The notes: generated from the sequence alone by a model not told the origin. Positions 8,663 to 17,921 are shown, numbered from the stretch's first letter. The stretch is DNA of 64,000 bases from Ferruginibacter sp. (GCA_019638525.1 JAHBTO010000002.1:124001-188000); one strand, 5' to 3'. Numbers and translations: made by a program.

Positions 8663-9973
8663 TCAATTAGATTTATTTACATTAATTCCTTTTTTGGTAG
8701 TGGGCTTTTTAAAATTGAGTTTAGGTTTGATGATAACAGAATCGGGATTGATGTTGGATATTTTTGGTTCTTCCAATTGTTCTTCATCTTCCAGCTTGTA
8801 ATAATTGCCAAATAGAGATGTAAGTGCCCTTGCATGATATACAGTACGGGTGAATTTATTTCCTATTACTATAATAGTTGCATTTTCTTTTAACAACCTG
8901 ATAAATGCTGCATTGCTGCCATGCCACCAGCCATTGTGATAAACAATTTTATTGCCATCAGGAAAAATGTACATCCTCCAACCCAAGCCATAATTACGTA
9001 TGCCGGGTTTTTCGTTGCTGTAAGGGCTATAGGCTTCCAACAAAGTTGTATCAGTAAAAATCAGTTTGCTTTTAAGGGCACGGTCCCAAATTAAAAGATC
9101 TTGAGGAGTGGTGTATATATTCTTATCGCCATATACCTGGTCTAAAAAATTAAATGGTTCAATTTTGCCCCGCCAGTTATAGCTGGGCGTGGCAGTAAGT
9201 GTATCTGCCAATGTAAATACATAGGTATCCTTCATCTGTAAAGGAATAAAAAATGTATTACGTAAGAATTCGGCATATGATTCGCCGGTTATTTTTTCAA
9301 CCAGTAATGCCAGCAACGCAAAGTTGGTATTACAATAACTGAAATGAGTATTGGGTGCTGTAATATCAGCCATTTCGGCTTTATGATTAACTAAGTAATC
9401 AAACACATCTTTATTGCTTACAAAACGGCTTTTATCCCAGCCGAATGTTTCCATATAATAATTATAATTTGGCAGTCCGCTTCGGTGGCTTAATAAACAA
9501 CGGATGGTTACACCCGGAAAATTGAATGTCGGAAAATATTTACTAAACTCATCATCCAGTTGCAGCTTGCCATCCTGCACCAGTTTTAAAACAGCCATGG
9601 CTGTAAATGTTTTTGATACAGATGCAATATGCATTGGAGTTTTGTATGTTATAGTATCATTGCCGGGTATATGCCCGGTACCAGTGTAGGCTTCAAAAAT
9701 TATCTTATTGTTTTTTGCCACTAATATGCCTCCGTTAAAACCTGCAGGTTTAAGTACGGTATCAAACCATTTCAGGCAGGCATTATGAATTTTTGTTGAG
9801 TCGTAGGCCGATACAAAACCCGGTTGCGGTAATTTTAATATATTTTCTGTTTCATTTAGATCATTTTTTAACTGGCCATCGGCTTTTTTATGTTGGTTAT
9901 AAATAAAATAAAACAGCAAGATAAAAACCAGTAAAAGACACAGATACAAAATTGTTTTTCGGATAAAAGACAT
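8663..9973 (-). CDS. Serine hydrolase of the beta-lactamase / class C penicillin-binding-protein fold
   Basis: 436 residues with one N-terminal membrane segment (about 7-26) that anchors the enzyme outside the inner membrane. The catalytic SxxK motif is SVSK (118-121), the second motif is the YCN of HFSYCNTNF (near 214), and the third is HNG in YHNGWWHG (near 350). The tail is lysine/proline rich. The fold includes AmpC, DD-peptidases and esterases; AmpC-type resistance activity cannot be assumed. Likely substrates are peptidoglycan peptides, D-amino-acid peptides or esters. It is divergent from serA and stands alone. Confidence 0.88.
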   Translation of the reverse strand: MSFIRKTILYLCLLLVFILLFYFIYNQHKKADGQLKNDLNETENILKLPQPGFVSAYDSTKIHNACLKWFDTVLKPAGFNGGILVAKNNKIIFEAYTGTGHIPGNDTITYKTPMHIASVSKTFTAMAVLKLVQDGKLQLDDEFSKYFPTFNFPGVTIRCLLSHRSGLPNYNYYMETFGWDKSRFVSNKDVFDYLVNHKAEMADITAPNTHFSYCNTNFALLALLVEKITGESYAEFLRNTFFIPLQMKDTYVFTLADTLTATPSYNWRGKIEPFNFLDQVYGDKNIYTTPQDLLIWDRALKSKLIFTDTTLLEAYSPYSNEKPGIRNYGLGWRMYIFPDGNKIVYHNGWWHGSNAAFIRLLKENATIIVIGNKFTRTVYHARALTSLFGNYYKLEDEEQLEEPKISNINPDSVIIKPKLNFKKPTTKKGINVNKSN

Positions 9974-9999
9974 TTTAAAATATTAAACTCTTTAAGAGA

Positions 10000-10007
10000 T
10001 ATATTTG
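10000..10007 (+). promoter_or_regulatory. -7 promoter box for serA
   Basis: TATATTTG matches the Bacteroidetes TAnnTTTG consensus and is followed 20 bases later by the serA ATG. The -33 region is only a T-rich stretch (TTTTAAAA, 9973-9980). Confidence 0.5.
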
Positions 10008-10027
10008 CAAAATACACAGTAATTGCC

Positions 10028-11266
10028 ATGGCAGAAAATAAAAAAACAAGTTATCCCAAAGAAAAAATTAAAATACTTTTTCTTGAAAATATAAGTGAGG
10101 TGGCTGTTAACCGCTTTAAAGCTGCAGGATACAGTAATGTAAAAATTTTAAATGGTGCTTTAAGTGAAGCAGAACTGATACATGCCATAAAAGATATACA
10201 CCTGCTTGGTATACGTAGCAAAACACAAATAACAAAAAAAATATTAGATGCTGCACCAAGGTTACAGGCTATTGGATGTTTTTGTATTGGGGTAAACCAG
10301 GTTGACCTTAACACAGCAACAAAAAACGGTGTAGTAGTTTTTAATGCACCTTATAGCAATACAAGAAGTGTAGCAGAGTTAGTAATAGGAGCATCAATAA
10401 TGTTGATAAGGAAAATAATTGATAAAAATAAGGCTGCTCATGCAGGAAAATGGTTAAAAGATGCAAGTGGTAGTTATGAACTGCGTGGAAAAACAATTGG
10501 AATAATAGGCTATGGTAACATAGGCAAACAGGTAAGTGTACTTGCCGAAAGCCTGGGCATGAAGGTAATTTTTTATGATACCGAAACAAGCTTACCATTG
10601 GGCAATGCCGAAGACAGGAAAAGTTTAAAAGATGTGGTAAGCCAGGCAGATATTATTACACTGCATGTACCAGAACTGCCTACAACAAAAAACTTGATTA
10701 ATAAAAACCTGCTGAAACACTTTAAACAAGGCAGTATATTAATTAACTATGCCAGGGGAGAAGTAGTTGATTTAAATGCATTACGTACGGCATTGCTTGA
10801 TGGGCACCTAAGCGGCGCTGCAGTGGATGTTTTTCCGGCAGAACCTGAAAAAAACGGCGATAGTTTTTCAACTCCGTTACAAAATTTAAACAATGTATTA
10901 CTTACACCTCATATTGGGGGCAGCACACAGGAAGCACAGCAAAATATTGGAGAAGATGTTAGTATAAAACTTTTTAATTACCTGGAAAAAGGTATCAGCA
11001 CTGGGTCGCATAGCATACCGGCGCTTGCCTTACCACCACAAGAAGGCACCCATCGTATCCTGCATATTCATCAAAATGTACCCGGTGTGCTATCTGAAAT
11101 AAATACGCAACTGAGTAAACATAAAATAAATATTCTTGGGCAATATTTAAAAACCAATGATGAAATTGGTTATGTAGTATTAGATGTAAATAAACACCTT
11201 AGCAAAAATGCAATGGAATTATTGAAACATGTAAAAGCAACAATTAAAGTAAGGATGTTGTATTGA
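10028..11266 (+). CDS. serA: D-3-phosphoglycerate dehydrogenase, ACT-domain form
   Basis: 412 residues, the length of the E. coli-type enzyme. A split substrate-binding domain (about 1-110 and 300-330) surrounds an NAD-binding Rossmann domain with GIIGYGNIGKQ (about 158-168). The arginine of the NYARGEVVD stretch and the histidine of TPHIGGSTQEA are the catalytic Arg and His. A C-terminal ACT domain (about 340-412) normally binds serine for feedback inhibition. It oxidises 3-phosphoglycerate to 3-phosphohydroxypyruvate, the first step of serine synthesis. serB and serC are not nearby. Confidence 0.95.
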   Translation: MAENKKTSYPKEKIKILFLENISEVAVNRFKAAGYSNVKILNGALSEAELIHAIKDIHLLGIRSKTQITKKILDAAPRLQAIGCFCIGVNQVDLNTATKNGVVVFNAPYSNTRSVAELVIGASIMLIRKIIDKNKAAHAGKWLKDASGSYELRGKTIGIIGYGNIGKQVSVLAESLGMKVIFYDTETSLPLGNAEDRKSLKDVVSQADIITLHVPELPTTKNLINKNLLKHFKQGSILINYARGEVVDLNALRTALLDGHLSGAAVDVFPAEPEKNGDSFSTPLQNLNNVLLTPHIGGSTQEAQQNIGEDVSIKLFNYLEKGISTGSHSIPALALPPQEGTHRILHIHQNVPGVLSEINTQLSKHKINILGQYLKTNDEIGYVVLDVNKHLSKNAMELLKHVKATIKVRMLY

Positions 11267-11272
11267 TTTATT

Positions 11273-11965
11273 TTATTTATACAACTCTTCGTTGCAATAA
11301 TCTACCAGGCTTTTTAAATTAGCTAAACTGTTGAATTTGGTATCATGCTCTTTTATATATTGAGAAATCTCTTTTTCCTTATCACTACAAATTTTTAAAA
11401 ACTGGCGTTTATTTGAAAATTTGTGCATACTGCCATCTTTTTCCAGGTAGTAAGCATTGTTTGTATTTAATTGAAATTCGCTGGGAATCCTTAAATCAAC
11501 TGCCCCGGTAGCACCTCCATAAATCTGTTTTCGATAAGTGGCATTGGCAGCACGTGATTTTACTCCATAAGCTGTTGATGTACCAATAAATTCTGCATCT
11601 TTTTTATACTGCATATAAAAATTTACATTACCATGCGAAATTAGTTCATAAAATGCTGTGCCGTTAAATGGCACAAACACCCTGCCACCCACATATAAAG
11701 TATCAATCACTTCTACTGCAGGGCTTTCTAATGTCATGTATGTATTATCCTGTTGAAAAACCAGTTCTTCATCTACTACATTATAATTCACAATTGCTTT
11801 CTTTAATTCGCCAGTCTTAAATTTAATTATGCAATTGGTAAAAGAAGGGAATAAAAAATTAGGAAGGTTTGTTACAGAATCTTGCTGTGCCGATACTGTT
11901 AAAGAAAAAAAACAAAAAATATAAATATAAATGGTTCTTCTAACACACTTAAATATAAAATTCAT
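11273..11965 (-). CDS. Exported hypothetical protein
   Basis: 230 residues with a hydrophobic N-terminal segment (about 10-25, IYIYIFCFFSLTVSAQ), probably a cleaved signal peptide. The mature part has a beta-rich middle (for example YNVVDEELVFQQDN and VGGRVFVPFNGTAFYELIS) and a charged helical C-terminus (KICSDKEKEISQYIKEHDTKF). I recognise no family. It is convergent with serA, six bases apart, and does not share an operon with the phosphatase-like gene 60 bases upstream on the same strand with any certainty. Confidence 0.7.
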   Translation of the reverse strand: MNFIFKCVRRTIYIYIFCFFSLTVSAQQDSVTNLPNFLFPSFTNCIIKFKTGELKKAIVNYNVVDEELVFQQDNTYMTLESPAVEVIDTLYVGGRVFVPFNGTAFYELISHGNVNFYMQYKKDAEFIGTSTAYGVKSRAANATYRKQIYGGATGAVDLRIPSEFQLNTNNAYYLEKDGSMHKFSNKRQFLKICSDKEKEISQYIKEHDTKFNSLANLKSLVDYCNEELYK

Positions 11966-12024
11966 AAGGCTATTTTTTTATAAAATTAAATAATTATTCA
12001 AGTAATTTTTATACATCTATGATT

Positions 12025-13104
12025 TTATTTATTCAGGTTAATCTTTTCTGCTACGGGGTGTTCGGCTTTAAAACTTACGCCCAGCAATGAAGCCATAGTT
12101 TGTGCAAATTGTTTTTGATATAATTGCTGGTTATCTTTTACTTCTCCTTTTACTTTTATTCCCGGCCCCATGGTTGCCATCCAAATTTGGTAACAATCTG
12201 CTATTTTGTTACCATGGCTTGTCCATTCTTTTTTAACGGCATCACCACGGCCATGATCGGTGGTGATGAACAAAGCAGTTTTATTTTTATAGAATGGGTC
12301 AGCCTGTATATAATTCCATATATCCTGTATCCATTTATCTACCATGGTTGCAGCATGTAAATAATCTTTATATTGGCCACTGTGCGCCCATTCATCTGTT
12401 TCGCCATAGGCAATATATAATACTCTGGGCTTTTTCGTTTGCAGGTAATCCATAGCATTATAATGAGTAAAAACATCCAGCACTTCTTCGTCGCCAAATG
12501 CCCTGTACGAATCCTGCATCATATTATTAAGCAAAATTTCATTTGCAGTAGGGTTATTTCCGCCAATTTTATCATAGGCTGAGTACACCGGAATTTTTGC
12601 ACGGCCTTCATTTAAAATCCTGTCATAAGCATTCCATGCTCCAAAAGCGGCTACTTTGTTTTTGTATTTTGGCAGCTTATTTAAAAACTCCAATAAGTTT
12701 GTATTTGGATTAGGCGGAAACGAATTACTGTTTACCAACGTATCAGCATAACCTGTAAATATTTCGCTATAGCCCGGGTACGAGAACCAATATGGGTTTG
12801 CATTGTCAACTTTATTGCCCAGGTTCCTGTTACCATAAATCTGCCCGTTATTTTCTATCACAGTCCATAAAAAAGGCATTAACTTTTTTCTTCTAACAGA
12901 TGGGTCGGCCGACCAGTATTGATTAAAAATTTCCAAACTATCGCCCTGGTTATATTTTTTGTTATTGGCAATGGCACTGTCCATACCGGTAAAAATTTCC
13001 TGCCAGCGAAAACCATCGGTTGTAATGATGATGATATTTTCTGCTTTTTGTGCATAACTGTTAAAACAGAAGATGGCAGCAGCAAGGGTTAAAAAAAGTT
13101 TCAT
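12025..13104 (-). CDS. Alkaline-phosphatase-superfamily hydrolase, exported
   Basis: 359 residues with a signal peptide (about 1-18, ending SYAQ). The fold motifs of the superfamily are present: metal ligand Asp30 in TTDGFRW, a nucleophile region FSYPGYSEIFTG (107-118) that aligns with the TFPNHYSIVTG motif of nucleotide pyrophosphatases, and the late TTDHGRGD metal site (near 283). The nucleophile position is therefore Ser108 rather than Thr. It probably removes phosphate or cleaves phosphodiesters in the periplasm; the substrate is unknown. It appears to be transcribed alone. Confidence 0.82.
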   Translation of the reverse strand: MKLFLTLAAAIFCFNSYAQKAENIIIITTDGFRWQEIFTGMDSAIANNKKYNQGDSLEIFNQYWSADPSVRRKKLMPFLWTVIENNGQIYGNRNLGNKVDNANPYWFSYPGYSEIFTGYADTLVNSNSFPPNPNTNLLEFLNKLPKYKNKVAAFGAWNAYDRILNEGRAKIPVYSAYDKIGGNNPTANEILLNNMMQDSYRAFGDEEVLDVFTHYNAMDYLQTKKPRVLYIAYGETDEWAHSGQYKDYLHAATMVDKWIQDIWNYIQADPFYKNKTALFITTDHGRGDAVKKEWTSHGNKIADCYQIWMATMGPGIKVKGEVKDNQQLYQKQFAQTMASLLGVSFKAEHPVAEKINLNK

Positions 13105-13241
13105 GATAAATTGACTTTAATTTTGAAATGTTGAACAGGAAAATAAAATTATGCAAATAGTTTTTTAACAGTAAATAAAATAAATCTGTCACAAAGCCTG
13201 TATTTATAATATGAAGGATACAGAAATATCATAGTAAAAAA

Positions 13242-14078
13242 TCAGGGAGCCTTTTTATATGTATTAAACAATAAAACAGCTTCCTTTGCCTGTTTTACAT
13301 CATGCACTCTTAATATATTGGCGCCGTTCATCAAAGCTATAGTATTTAAAACAGTTGTACCGTTCAATGCATCTGCAGGCCCGCAACCTAATGTTTTATA
13401 GATACTGCTTTTTCTTGATAACCCTGCCAAAACAGGCATGCCGGTGATTGAAAATGCATGTAGGTTTTTAAGCAATTGAAAATTATGTTCGATGGTTTTA
13501 CCAAAACCAAAGCCTGGATCTAAAATTACATCTAAGATACCGGCTACCTTGCAAGTATTGGATCTTTCAATTAAAAAATCAAGAACTTCTGTAACCACAT
13601 TTTCATAAACAGGATTCAACTGCATATTTTCTGGTGTACCTTTCATGTGCATGCATATATATGGAACTTTTAATGCTGCAACAGTATGTATCATTTCGTT
13701 ATCCATCATACCTCCACTGATATCGTTAACTATTGCTGCACCTGCTACTACAGCAACTTTTGCCACATGGCTGCGATAGGTATCAACAGAAATGATTGCA
13801 TCAGGAAATGTTTTATTGATGGAAGTAATCACCGGTAACAATCGGTCTATCTCTTCCTGTATTGAAACGGGCCGGCTGCCGGGTTTGGTGCTCATACCTC
13901 CAATATCTAAAATTGCTGCACCATCTTTTATCATCTCTTCAGCAAGCGATAATATCCCATCGGCCTGCAAAGCAATATGCCCTTCGTAAAACGAATCAGG
14001 CGTTACATTAATAATGCCCATCACCACAGGTTCATCAAGGCATAATAAATTACCTTTACAGTTTATTGCTTTCATCAA
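13242..14078 (-). CDS. folP: Dihydropteroate synthase
   Basis: 278 residues, a TIM barrel. It carries the signature GIINVTPDSF (21-30), the DIGGMSTKPGSRP stretch (pterin and phosphate loop), ISVDTYRSHVA and IVNDISGG, and the late MPVLAGLSRKS lysine loop. It joins p-aminobenzoate to 6-hydroxymethyl-dihydropterin pyrophosphate in folate synthesis and is the target of sulfonamides. It is divergent from the DUF1599 gene, 51 bases apart; folP next to DUF1599 and a DoxX-type gene is an arrangement I recall from other Bacteroidetes. Two adjacent ATG codons make the start uncertain by one residue. Confidence 0.96.
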   Translation of the reverse strand: MMKAINCKGNLLCLDEPVVMGIINVTPDSFYEGHIALQADGILSLAEEMIKDGAAILDIGGMSTKPGSRPVSIQEEIDRLLPVITSINKTFPDAIISVDTYRSHVAKVAVVAGAAIVNDISGGMMDNEMIHTVAALKVPYICMHMKGTPENMQLNPVYENVVTEVLDFLIERSNTCKVAGILDVILDPGFGFGKTIEHNFQLLKNLHAFSITGMPVLAGLSRKSSIYKTLGCGPADALNGTTVLNTIALMNGANILRVHDVKQAKEAVLLFNTYKKAP

Positions 14079-14129
14079 ATCTTTTTCAATTATTTTTGAA
14101 CTAATATATCACTAAGTTACAATTGATAC

Positions 14130-14678
14130 ATGAATACCAATCAGCAATACGATGAGGCAGTGCTTTCTGCAAAAAAAATATTCTTACACAAAACAAAAGA
14201 TTATGGTACATCATGGCGGGTGTACCGCATCATTTCGGTGGCCGACCAAATTTATATAAAAGCAAAACGCATTCGCAACATACAGCAAACCGGTATTCAA
14301 AAAATTGATGACGATATCATCAGCGAATTTAAAGGCATACTTAATTATGGTATTATTGGGTTGATACAATTAGATATTCATGATGATGAACTGGAAGACC
14401 TGCCTTATGATACCGTAGAACAGTTTTACAATGAAAAAATTAATAATGCAAAAAAACTGATGCACGATAAAAACCATGATTATGGTGAAGCCTGGCGGCA
14501 GATGAGCCAGGAAAGTTTTGTTGACCTGATACTGGCAAAAATATTACGTATTAAACAAATACTGGCAAATAAAGGTAAAACCATCATCAGCGAAGGCATT
14601 GACGCAAACTTTTATGATATCATCAACTATGCAATTTTTGGGCTGATATTGATTGATGAAGAAATACACAATAATTAA
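14130..14678 (+). CDS. DUF1599 protein with two internal repeats
   Basis: 182 residues made of two homologous halves of about 85-90 residues. Each has a helical repeat with the motif KTKDYGTSWRVYR (residues about 22-34) or KNHDYGEAWRQM (about 112-123), followed by a leucine/isoleucine-rich helix, a short loop and NYGIIGLIQLD or NYAIFGLILID. PF07659 (DUF1599) has been described as a nucleotide-modification-associated domain; I see no enzymatic evidence here. The next gene on the strand is DoxX/BT_3928-like, 43 bases later, so they probably share a transcript. Confidence 0.85.
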   Translation: MNTNQQYDEAVLSAKKIFLHKTKDYGTSWRVYRIISVADQIYIKAKRIRNIQQTGIQKIDDDIISEFKGILNYGIIGLIQLDIHDDELEDLPYDTVEQFYNEKINNAKKLMHDKNHDYGEAWRQMSQESFVDLILAKILRIKQILANKGKTIISEGIDANFYDIINYAIFGLILIDEEIHNN

Positions 14679-14721
14679 ACCCTGGATTATTCCCCGGGGA
14701 TAACATCTTAAACGCAATTGA

Positions 14722-15813
14722 ATGAATCTGGTTGTAAATATTTCGAGGATTTTAGTAGGATTACTTTTTATCTTTTCAGGCCTTGTAAAAGCCATCGACC
14801 CACTTGGGCTTGCTTATAAAATGCAGGAGTTTTTTGAAGCATGGTCTGCCGGTGGTTTTATGCCCGGCTTAATGGGTATGTTAAACGGGCAGGCATTATT
14901 GTTTTCAATTGTTATGATAACACTTGAAGTGATGTTGGGTGTTGCACTTCTTTTAGGTTGGCAAAAAAAATTAGTGGCATGGCTTTTATTATTATTGATG
15001 GTTTTCTTCACGTTCCTCACCAGTTATGTTTTATTTAGTGGTAAAATAAGAGCCTGTGGCTGTTTTGGCGATTGTATCCCATTAACACCGGTTCAAACTT
15101 TTACAAAAGATATAATTCTGTTGTTATTGGTTTTGCTGATTGTTTTTGGAGTTAAATTTATAAAACCTGTTATTTCAAACAAGATAAATGTATTGCTGTT
15201 AACTGTATCCTTAGCTGCAGTGTTAGGATTGCAATGGTATGTTTTGCGTCATTTACCAATAAAAGATTGCCTACCATTTAAAGTAGGTAATAATATCCTT
15301 GAATTACGAAAAATGCCCAAAAACGCTATACCAGATAAGTTTGATTACAGTTTTATTTATGAAAAAAACGGGCAGAAAAAAGATTTTGCTGTTGATGCAT
15401 TGCCCGATAGCTCCTGGCAATTTGTAGAAAGAAAACAAGTGCTGATACAAAAAGGAAAAAATAATGAACCGCTTATCAATGATTTTATCTTTATCACACA
15501 AAGTGGTAATGATACCACCGAAGCAATACTAAGCCAGCCGGGCGAATACTATCTTTTGTTTGCAAAAGATTTTGAAGGCAGCGATACCGGATGGATAAAA
15601 TCGTTTGAACTTTTCTCTGCCAAAAGTAACATACCAGCATATATGGTTACCGCCGATGCAAAAAAGGCTATTGAATTATTGGGCAAAAACCCTGTACCGG
15701 TTTTTACCTGCGATGCCACCGCTATAAAAACTGCTGCAAGGGTAAACCCTACTTTATTTTTAATGAAAGGCCCCGTTGTAAAAAACAAATGGGCGGCAAA
15801 AGATAAATTTTAA
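14722..15813 (+). CDS. DoxX/BT_3928-family membrane protein with C-terminal thioredoxin-like part
   Basis: 363 residues. The first 155 or so hold about four membrane helices of the DoxX/MauE type, with a cysteine cluster CGCFGDC (Cys112, Cys114, Cys118) in a loop after the third helix, as in methylamine-utilisation MauE-like proteins. A further membrane helix (about 157-174) leads to an exported 190-residue domain that resembles a thioredoxin fold without a CxxC pair. MauE-type proteins are linked to disulfide or redox handling in the envelope; the exact role is unknown. It lies between the DUF1599 gene and an OppB-like permease (22-base gap), suggesting one operon. Confidence 0.85.
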   Translation: MNLVVNISRILVGLLFIFSGLVKAIDPLGLAYKMQEFFEAWSAGGFMPGLMGMLNGQALLFSIVMITLEVMLGVALLLGWQKKLVAWLLLLLMVFFTFLTSYVLFSGKIRACGCFGDCIPLTPVQTFTKDIILLLLVLLIVFGVKFIKPVISNKINVLLLTVSLAAVLGLQWYVLRHLPIKDCLPFKVGNNILELRKMPKNAIPDKFDYSFIYEKNGQKKDFAVDALPDSSWQFVERKQVLIQKGKNNEPLINDFIFITQSGNDTTEAILSQPGEYYLLFAKDFEGSDTGWIKSFELFSAKSNIPAYMVTADAKKAIELLGKNPVPVFTCDATAIKTAARVNPTLFLMKGPVVKNKWAAKDKF

Positions 15814-15835
15814 TTGTTTTAAAAATAACAAGCCA

Positions 15836-16882
15836 TTGCCATACATCCTAAAAAAAATATGTTACGCTTTTTTGGTACTGCTTGGTGTAGTGGTTTTAGT
15901 GTTTATTATGTTTCAGGGTTTTGGCGACCCCGCAAGGATGATACTAGGGCAAACCGGCGATAAGAAAACACTGGATAACATTCGCAGCGAATTATATTTA
16001 GATCAACCCAAATGGAAACAGTTTGTATTGTACGTAAATGATGTGTCGCCTATTTGTATTCACAACAAAGCAGATATAGAAAAAAAACAGTTGAAAGGAT
16101 TTTTTATTGGCGGTAATACAAAATTGGGTTTAAAAATACCTTACCTGCGCAAAAGTTACCAAACCAAAAAAGAAGTAGGAGAAGTGTTGATGGAAGCCCT
16201 GCCCGGCACTTTAATATTAGCACTTGTAGCCATGTTATTTGCAACTGTAGTTGGCATTTTTTTAGGTGTTACCGCTGCTATAAAAAAAGATACTTGGCTG
16301 GATGGAACGGCAGTTTTTTCAAGTATTGCAGGCATATCGGCCCCATCATTTTTTATGGCAATTATAATTGCATTCTTGTTTGGCGTTGTATTGCACAATT
16401 ATACTGGCCTAAACCTAACAGGCAGTTGGTTTGCTATTGATGAAGTTACCGGCGAAAAATACCTTGTACTTAAAAACCTTATACTGCCTGCATTTACTTT
16501 AGGCATACGCCCGCTTGCCATTATAACTCAATTAACAAGAAGCAGTATGCTGGATGTTCTTAACCAGGATTATATAAGAACTGCTTATGCAAAAGGACTC
16601 AATAAAAACACTATTGTTTATAAACACGCCTTACGCAATGCGCTTAACCCGGTTATAACCGCCATCACAGGCTGGTTTGCCGAACTGCTTGCCGGCGCAT
16701 TTTTTGTTGAATATATTTTTGGCTGGAAAGGTATTGGCAAGATAACAGTTGATGCACTCGAAAAATTAGATTACCCGGTTGTAATGGGTTCTGTTTTGTT
16801 AAGTGCATGCATATTCATCTTCATCAATTTTTTTGCTGATGCATTATACAGGCTGGTAGACCCACGAATAAAAGCCCTTTGA
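15836..16882 (+). CDS. OppB/DppB-type ABC transporter permease, orphan
   Basis: 348 residues with about six membrane helices. The N-terminal helix with VLLGVVVLVFIMFQGFGDPAR, a periplasmic insert, and the EAA-type coupling loop AYAKGLNKNTIVYKHALRNAL (near residues 258-278) are characteristic of the B permease of peptide/nickel importers. The best start is TTG at 15836; no ATG precedes the conserved first helix and upstream sequence is the end of the DoxX gene. Normally an OppC permease, ATPases and a binding protein accompany it, but none is here. The following gene is convergent, one base away. Confidence 0.92.
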   Translation: MPYILKKICYAFLVLLGVVVLVFIMFQGFGDPARMILGQTGDKKTLDNIRSELYLDQPKWKQFVLYVNDVSPICIHNKADIEKKQLKGFFIGGNTKLGLKIPYLRKSYQTKKEVGEVLMEALPGTLILALVAMLFATVVGIFLGVTAAIKKDTWLDGTAVFSSIAGISAPSFFMAIIIAFLFGVVLHNYTGLNLTGSWFAIDEVTGEKYLVLKNLILPAFTLGIRPLAIITQLTRSSMLDVLNQDYIRTAYAKGLNKNTIVYKHALRNALNPVITAITGWFAELLAGAFFVEYIFGWKGIGKITVDALEKLDYPVVMGSVLLSACIFIFINFFADALYRLVDPRIKAL

Positions 16883-16883
16883 A

Positions 16884-17246
16884 TTATTTTTCAGCAGCGT
16901 TGCCATCAAGCCATTTCTTAAATACGGCAATTTCATCAGCAGATAGTTTATCATGCTTGGCTGGCATAAAGCCTCTTTGCCCGGGTTCCATTTGAATCCT
17001 TCTCACAATATCAGCAGCATGTTTTTTTGTTGTTTCATAATCTTCAAAATTTGTTTTGTTGCCGCCTTTTGATGGTAAATGACAGGGACTACATTTGGCT
17101 TGAATAAGAGGAAGCACATCGGCAGTGTAAGTGGCAGCACTGGTAGCATTTGTTGATGCTGTTGATGCAGTTGCTGTTTGTTTTTTTGCACAAGCGGCCA
17201 ATAAAATAACTGCTGATAAGCAAAGGAAGGCAAATACTTTTTTCAT
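16884..17246 (-). CDS. Small c-type cytochrome lipoprotein
   Basis: 120 residues. A lipoprotein signal ends at LLAAC (Cys19), followed by a threonine/alanine-rich linker (about 21-40) and one haem-binding CSPCH motif (Cys52, Cys55, His56). GFMPAKH (Met near 98) supplies a plausible axial methionine. The C-terminal IAVFKKWLDG helix closes the cytochrome fold. It is probably a membrane-tethered electron carrier; the partner is unknown. CcmE and CcmF for haem attachment are in this window (36.5-39.5 kb). Transcription converges with the OppB-like gene. Confidence 0.85.
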   Translation of the reverse strand: MKKVFAFLCLSAVILLAACAKKQTATASTASTNATSAATYTADVLPLIQAKCSPCHLPSKGGNKTNFEDYETTKKHAADIVRRIQMEPGQRGFMPAKHDKLSADEIAVFKKWLDGNAAEK

Positions 17247-17410
17247 ATTTAATTTTTAAAGTTTATCTAATAATAAACAAGTTAAAAATATTTTTTCATG
17301 CAGAAATATTTTTTTTAGCAATTGTAAGTTTTTAATTAACATTCCCTTTGTAAACAGTAAATATAGTAGCAGGTCTTACAGGCATTATTAACTTTTTAAA
17401 ATGTACTATT

Positions 17411-17782
17411 ATGAAAAAGATTTTTACTCTATTATTTTCAATGGCCTTATTAAGTACGGCATTTGCCCAATACGGCCCAAAAGAAGGGCAGGATTGGAAC
17501 AGGAACCGGGATGTTTATGCAGATAACCATCACCGGGGTCAGGGCGGTTATGGCAGTTATTATTTTACAGCCAGGGAAAAGGATATGCAGATTGCACAAA
17601 TAAACCGGGAATACGATTACAGGATCAGATCGGTGAAAAACCATTTCTTTATGGGATGGTATCAAAAAAAACGCCAGATCAATTACCTGGAAAACAAACG
17701 CAACAACGAAATAAATGCTGTATATGCAAAGTTTAACGACCGCAGGAACCGGTTTAACCGCAGGTACAATGAGCGTTGGTAA
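17411..17782 (+). CDS. Small exported arginine/tyrosine-rich protein
   Basis: 123 residues with a clear signal peptide (1-19, ending STAFAQ). The mature part begins with a glycine/asparagine/arginine-rich region (WNRNRDVYADNHHRGQGGYGS). It continues as a basic helical segment with repeated R/N/Y residues (MQIAQINREYDYRIRSVK, KRNNEINAVYAKFNDRRNR). Similar small secreted proteins are common in Chitinophagaceae, but I know of no assigned function. A strong hairpin terminator follows. The gene stands alone, divergent from the cytochrome gene. Confidence 0.75.
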   Translation: MKKIFTLLFSMALLSTAFAQYGPKEGQDWNRNRDVYADNHHRGQGGYGSYYFTAREKDMQIAQINREYDYRIRSVKNHFFMGWYQKKRQINYLENKRNNEINAVYAKFNDRRNRFNRRYNERW

Positions 17783-17805
17783 TATTTAAAACCAGCAAGT
17801 TTAAT

Positions 17806-17868
17806 AATACCATCTTTTATTTATTAATCAGCCTAAAACCATTAATAAATTTCAGATGGTATTTTTCA
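17806..17868 (+). terminator. Intrinsic terminator with long two-part stem
   Basis: Outer arms AATACCATCT (17806-17815) and AGATGGTATT (17854-17863), and inner arms ATTTATTAAT (17819-17828) and ATTAATAAAT (17841-17850), pair with a 3x3 mismatch between them and a 12-base loop. A T run follows. It ends the small exported protein gene. Confidence 0.85.
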
Positions 17869-17921
17869 TTTTACAAAATCAATTGTTCCTGTTTTTGTAA
17901 ATACACTTTACTTACAATGCT

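Noticed and set aside
8663..9973. AmpC beta-lactamase call
   Set aside because: The motifs only place the protein in the serine-hydrolase fold; its membrane anchor and tail are not those of resistance enzymes.
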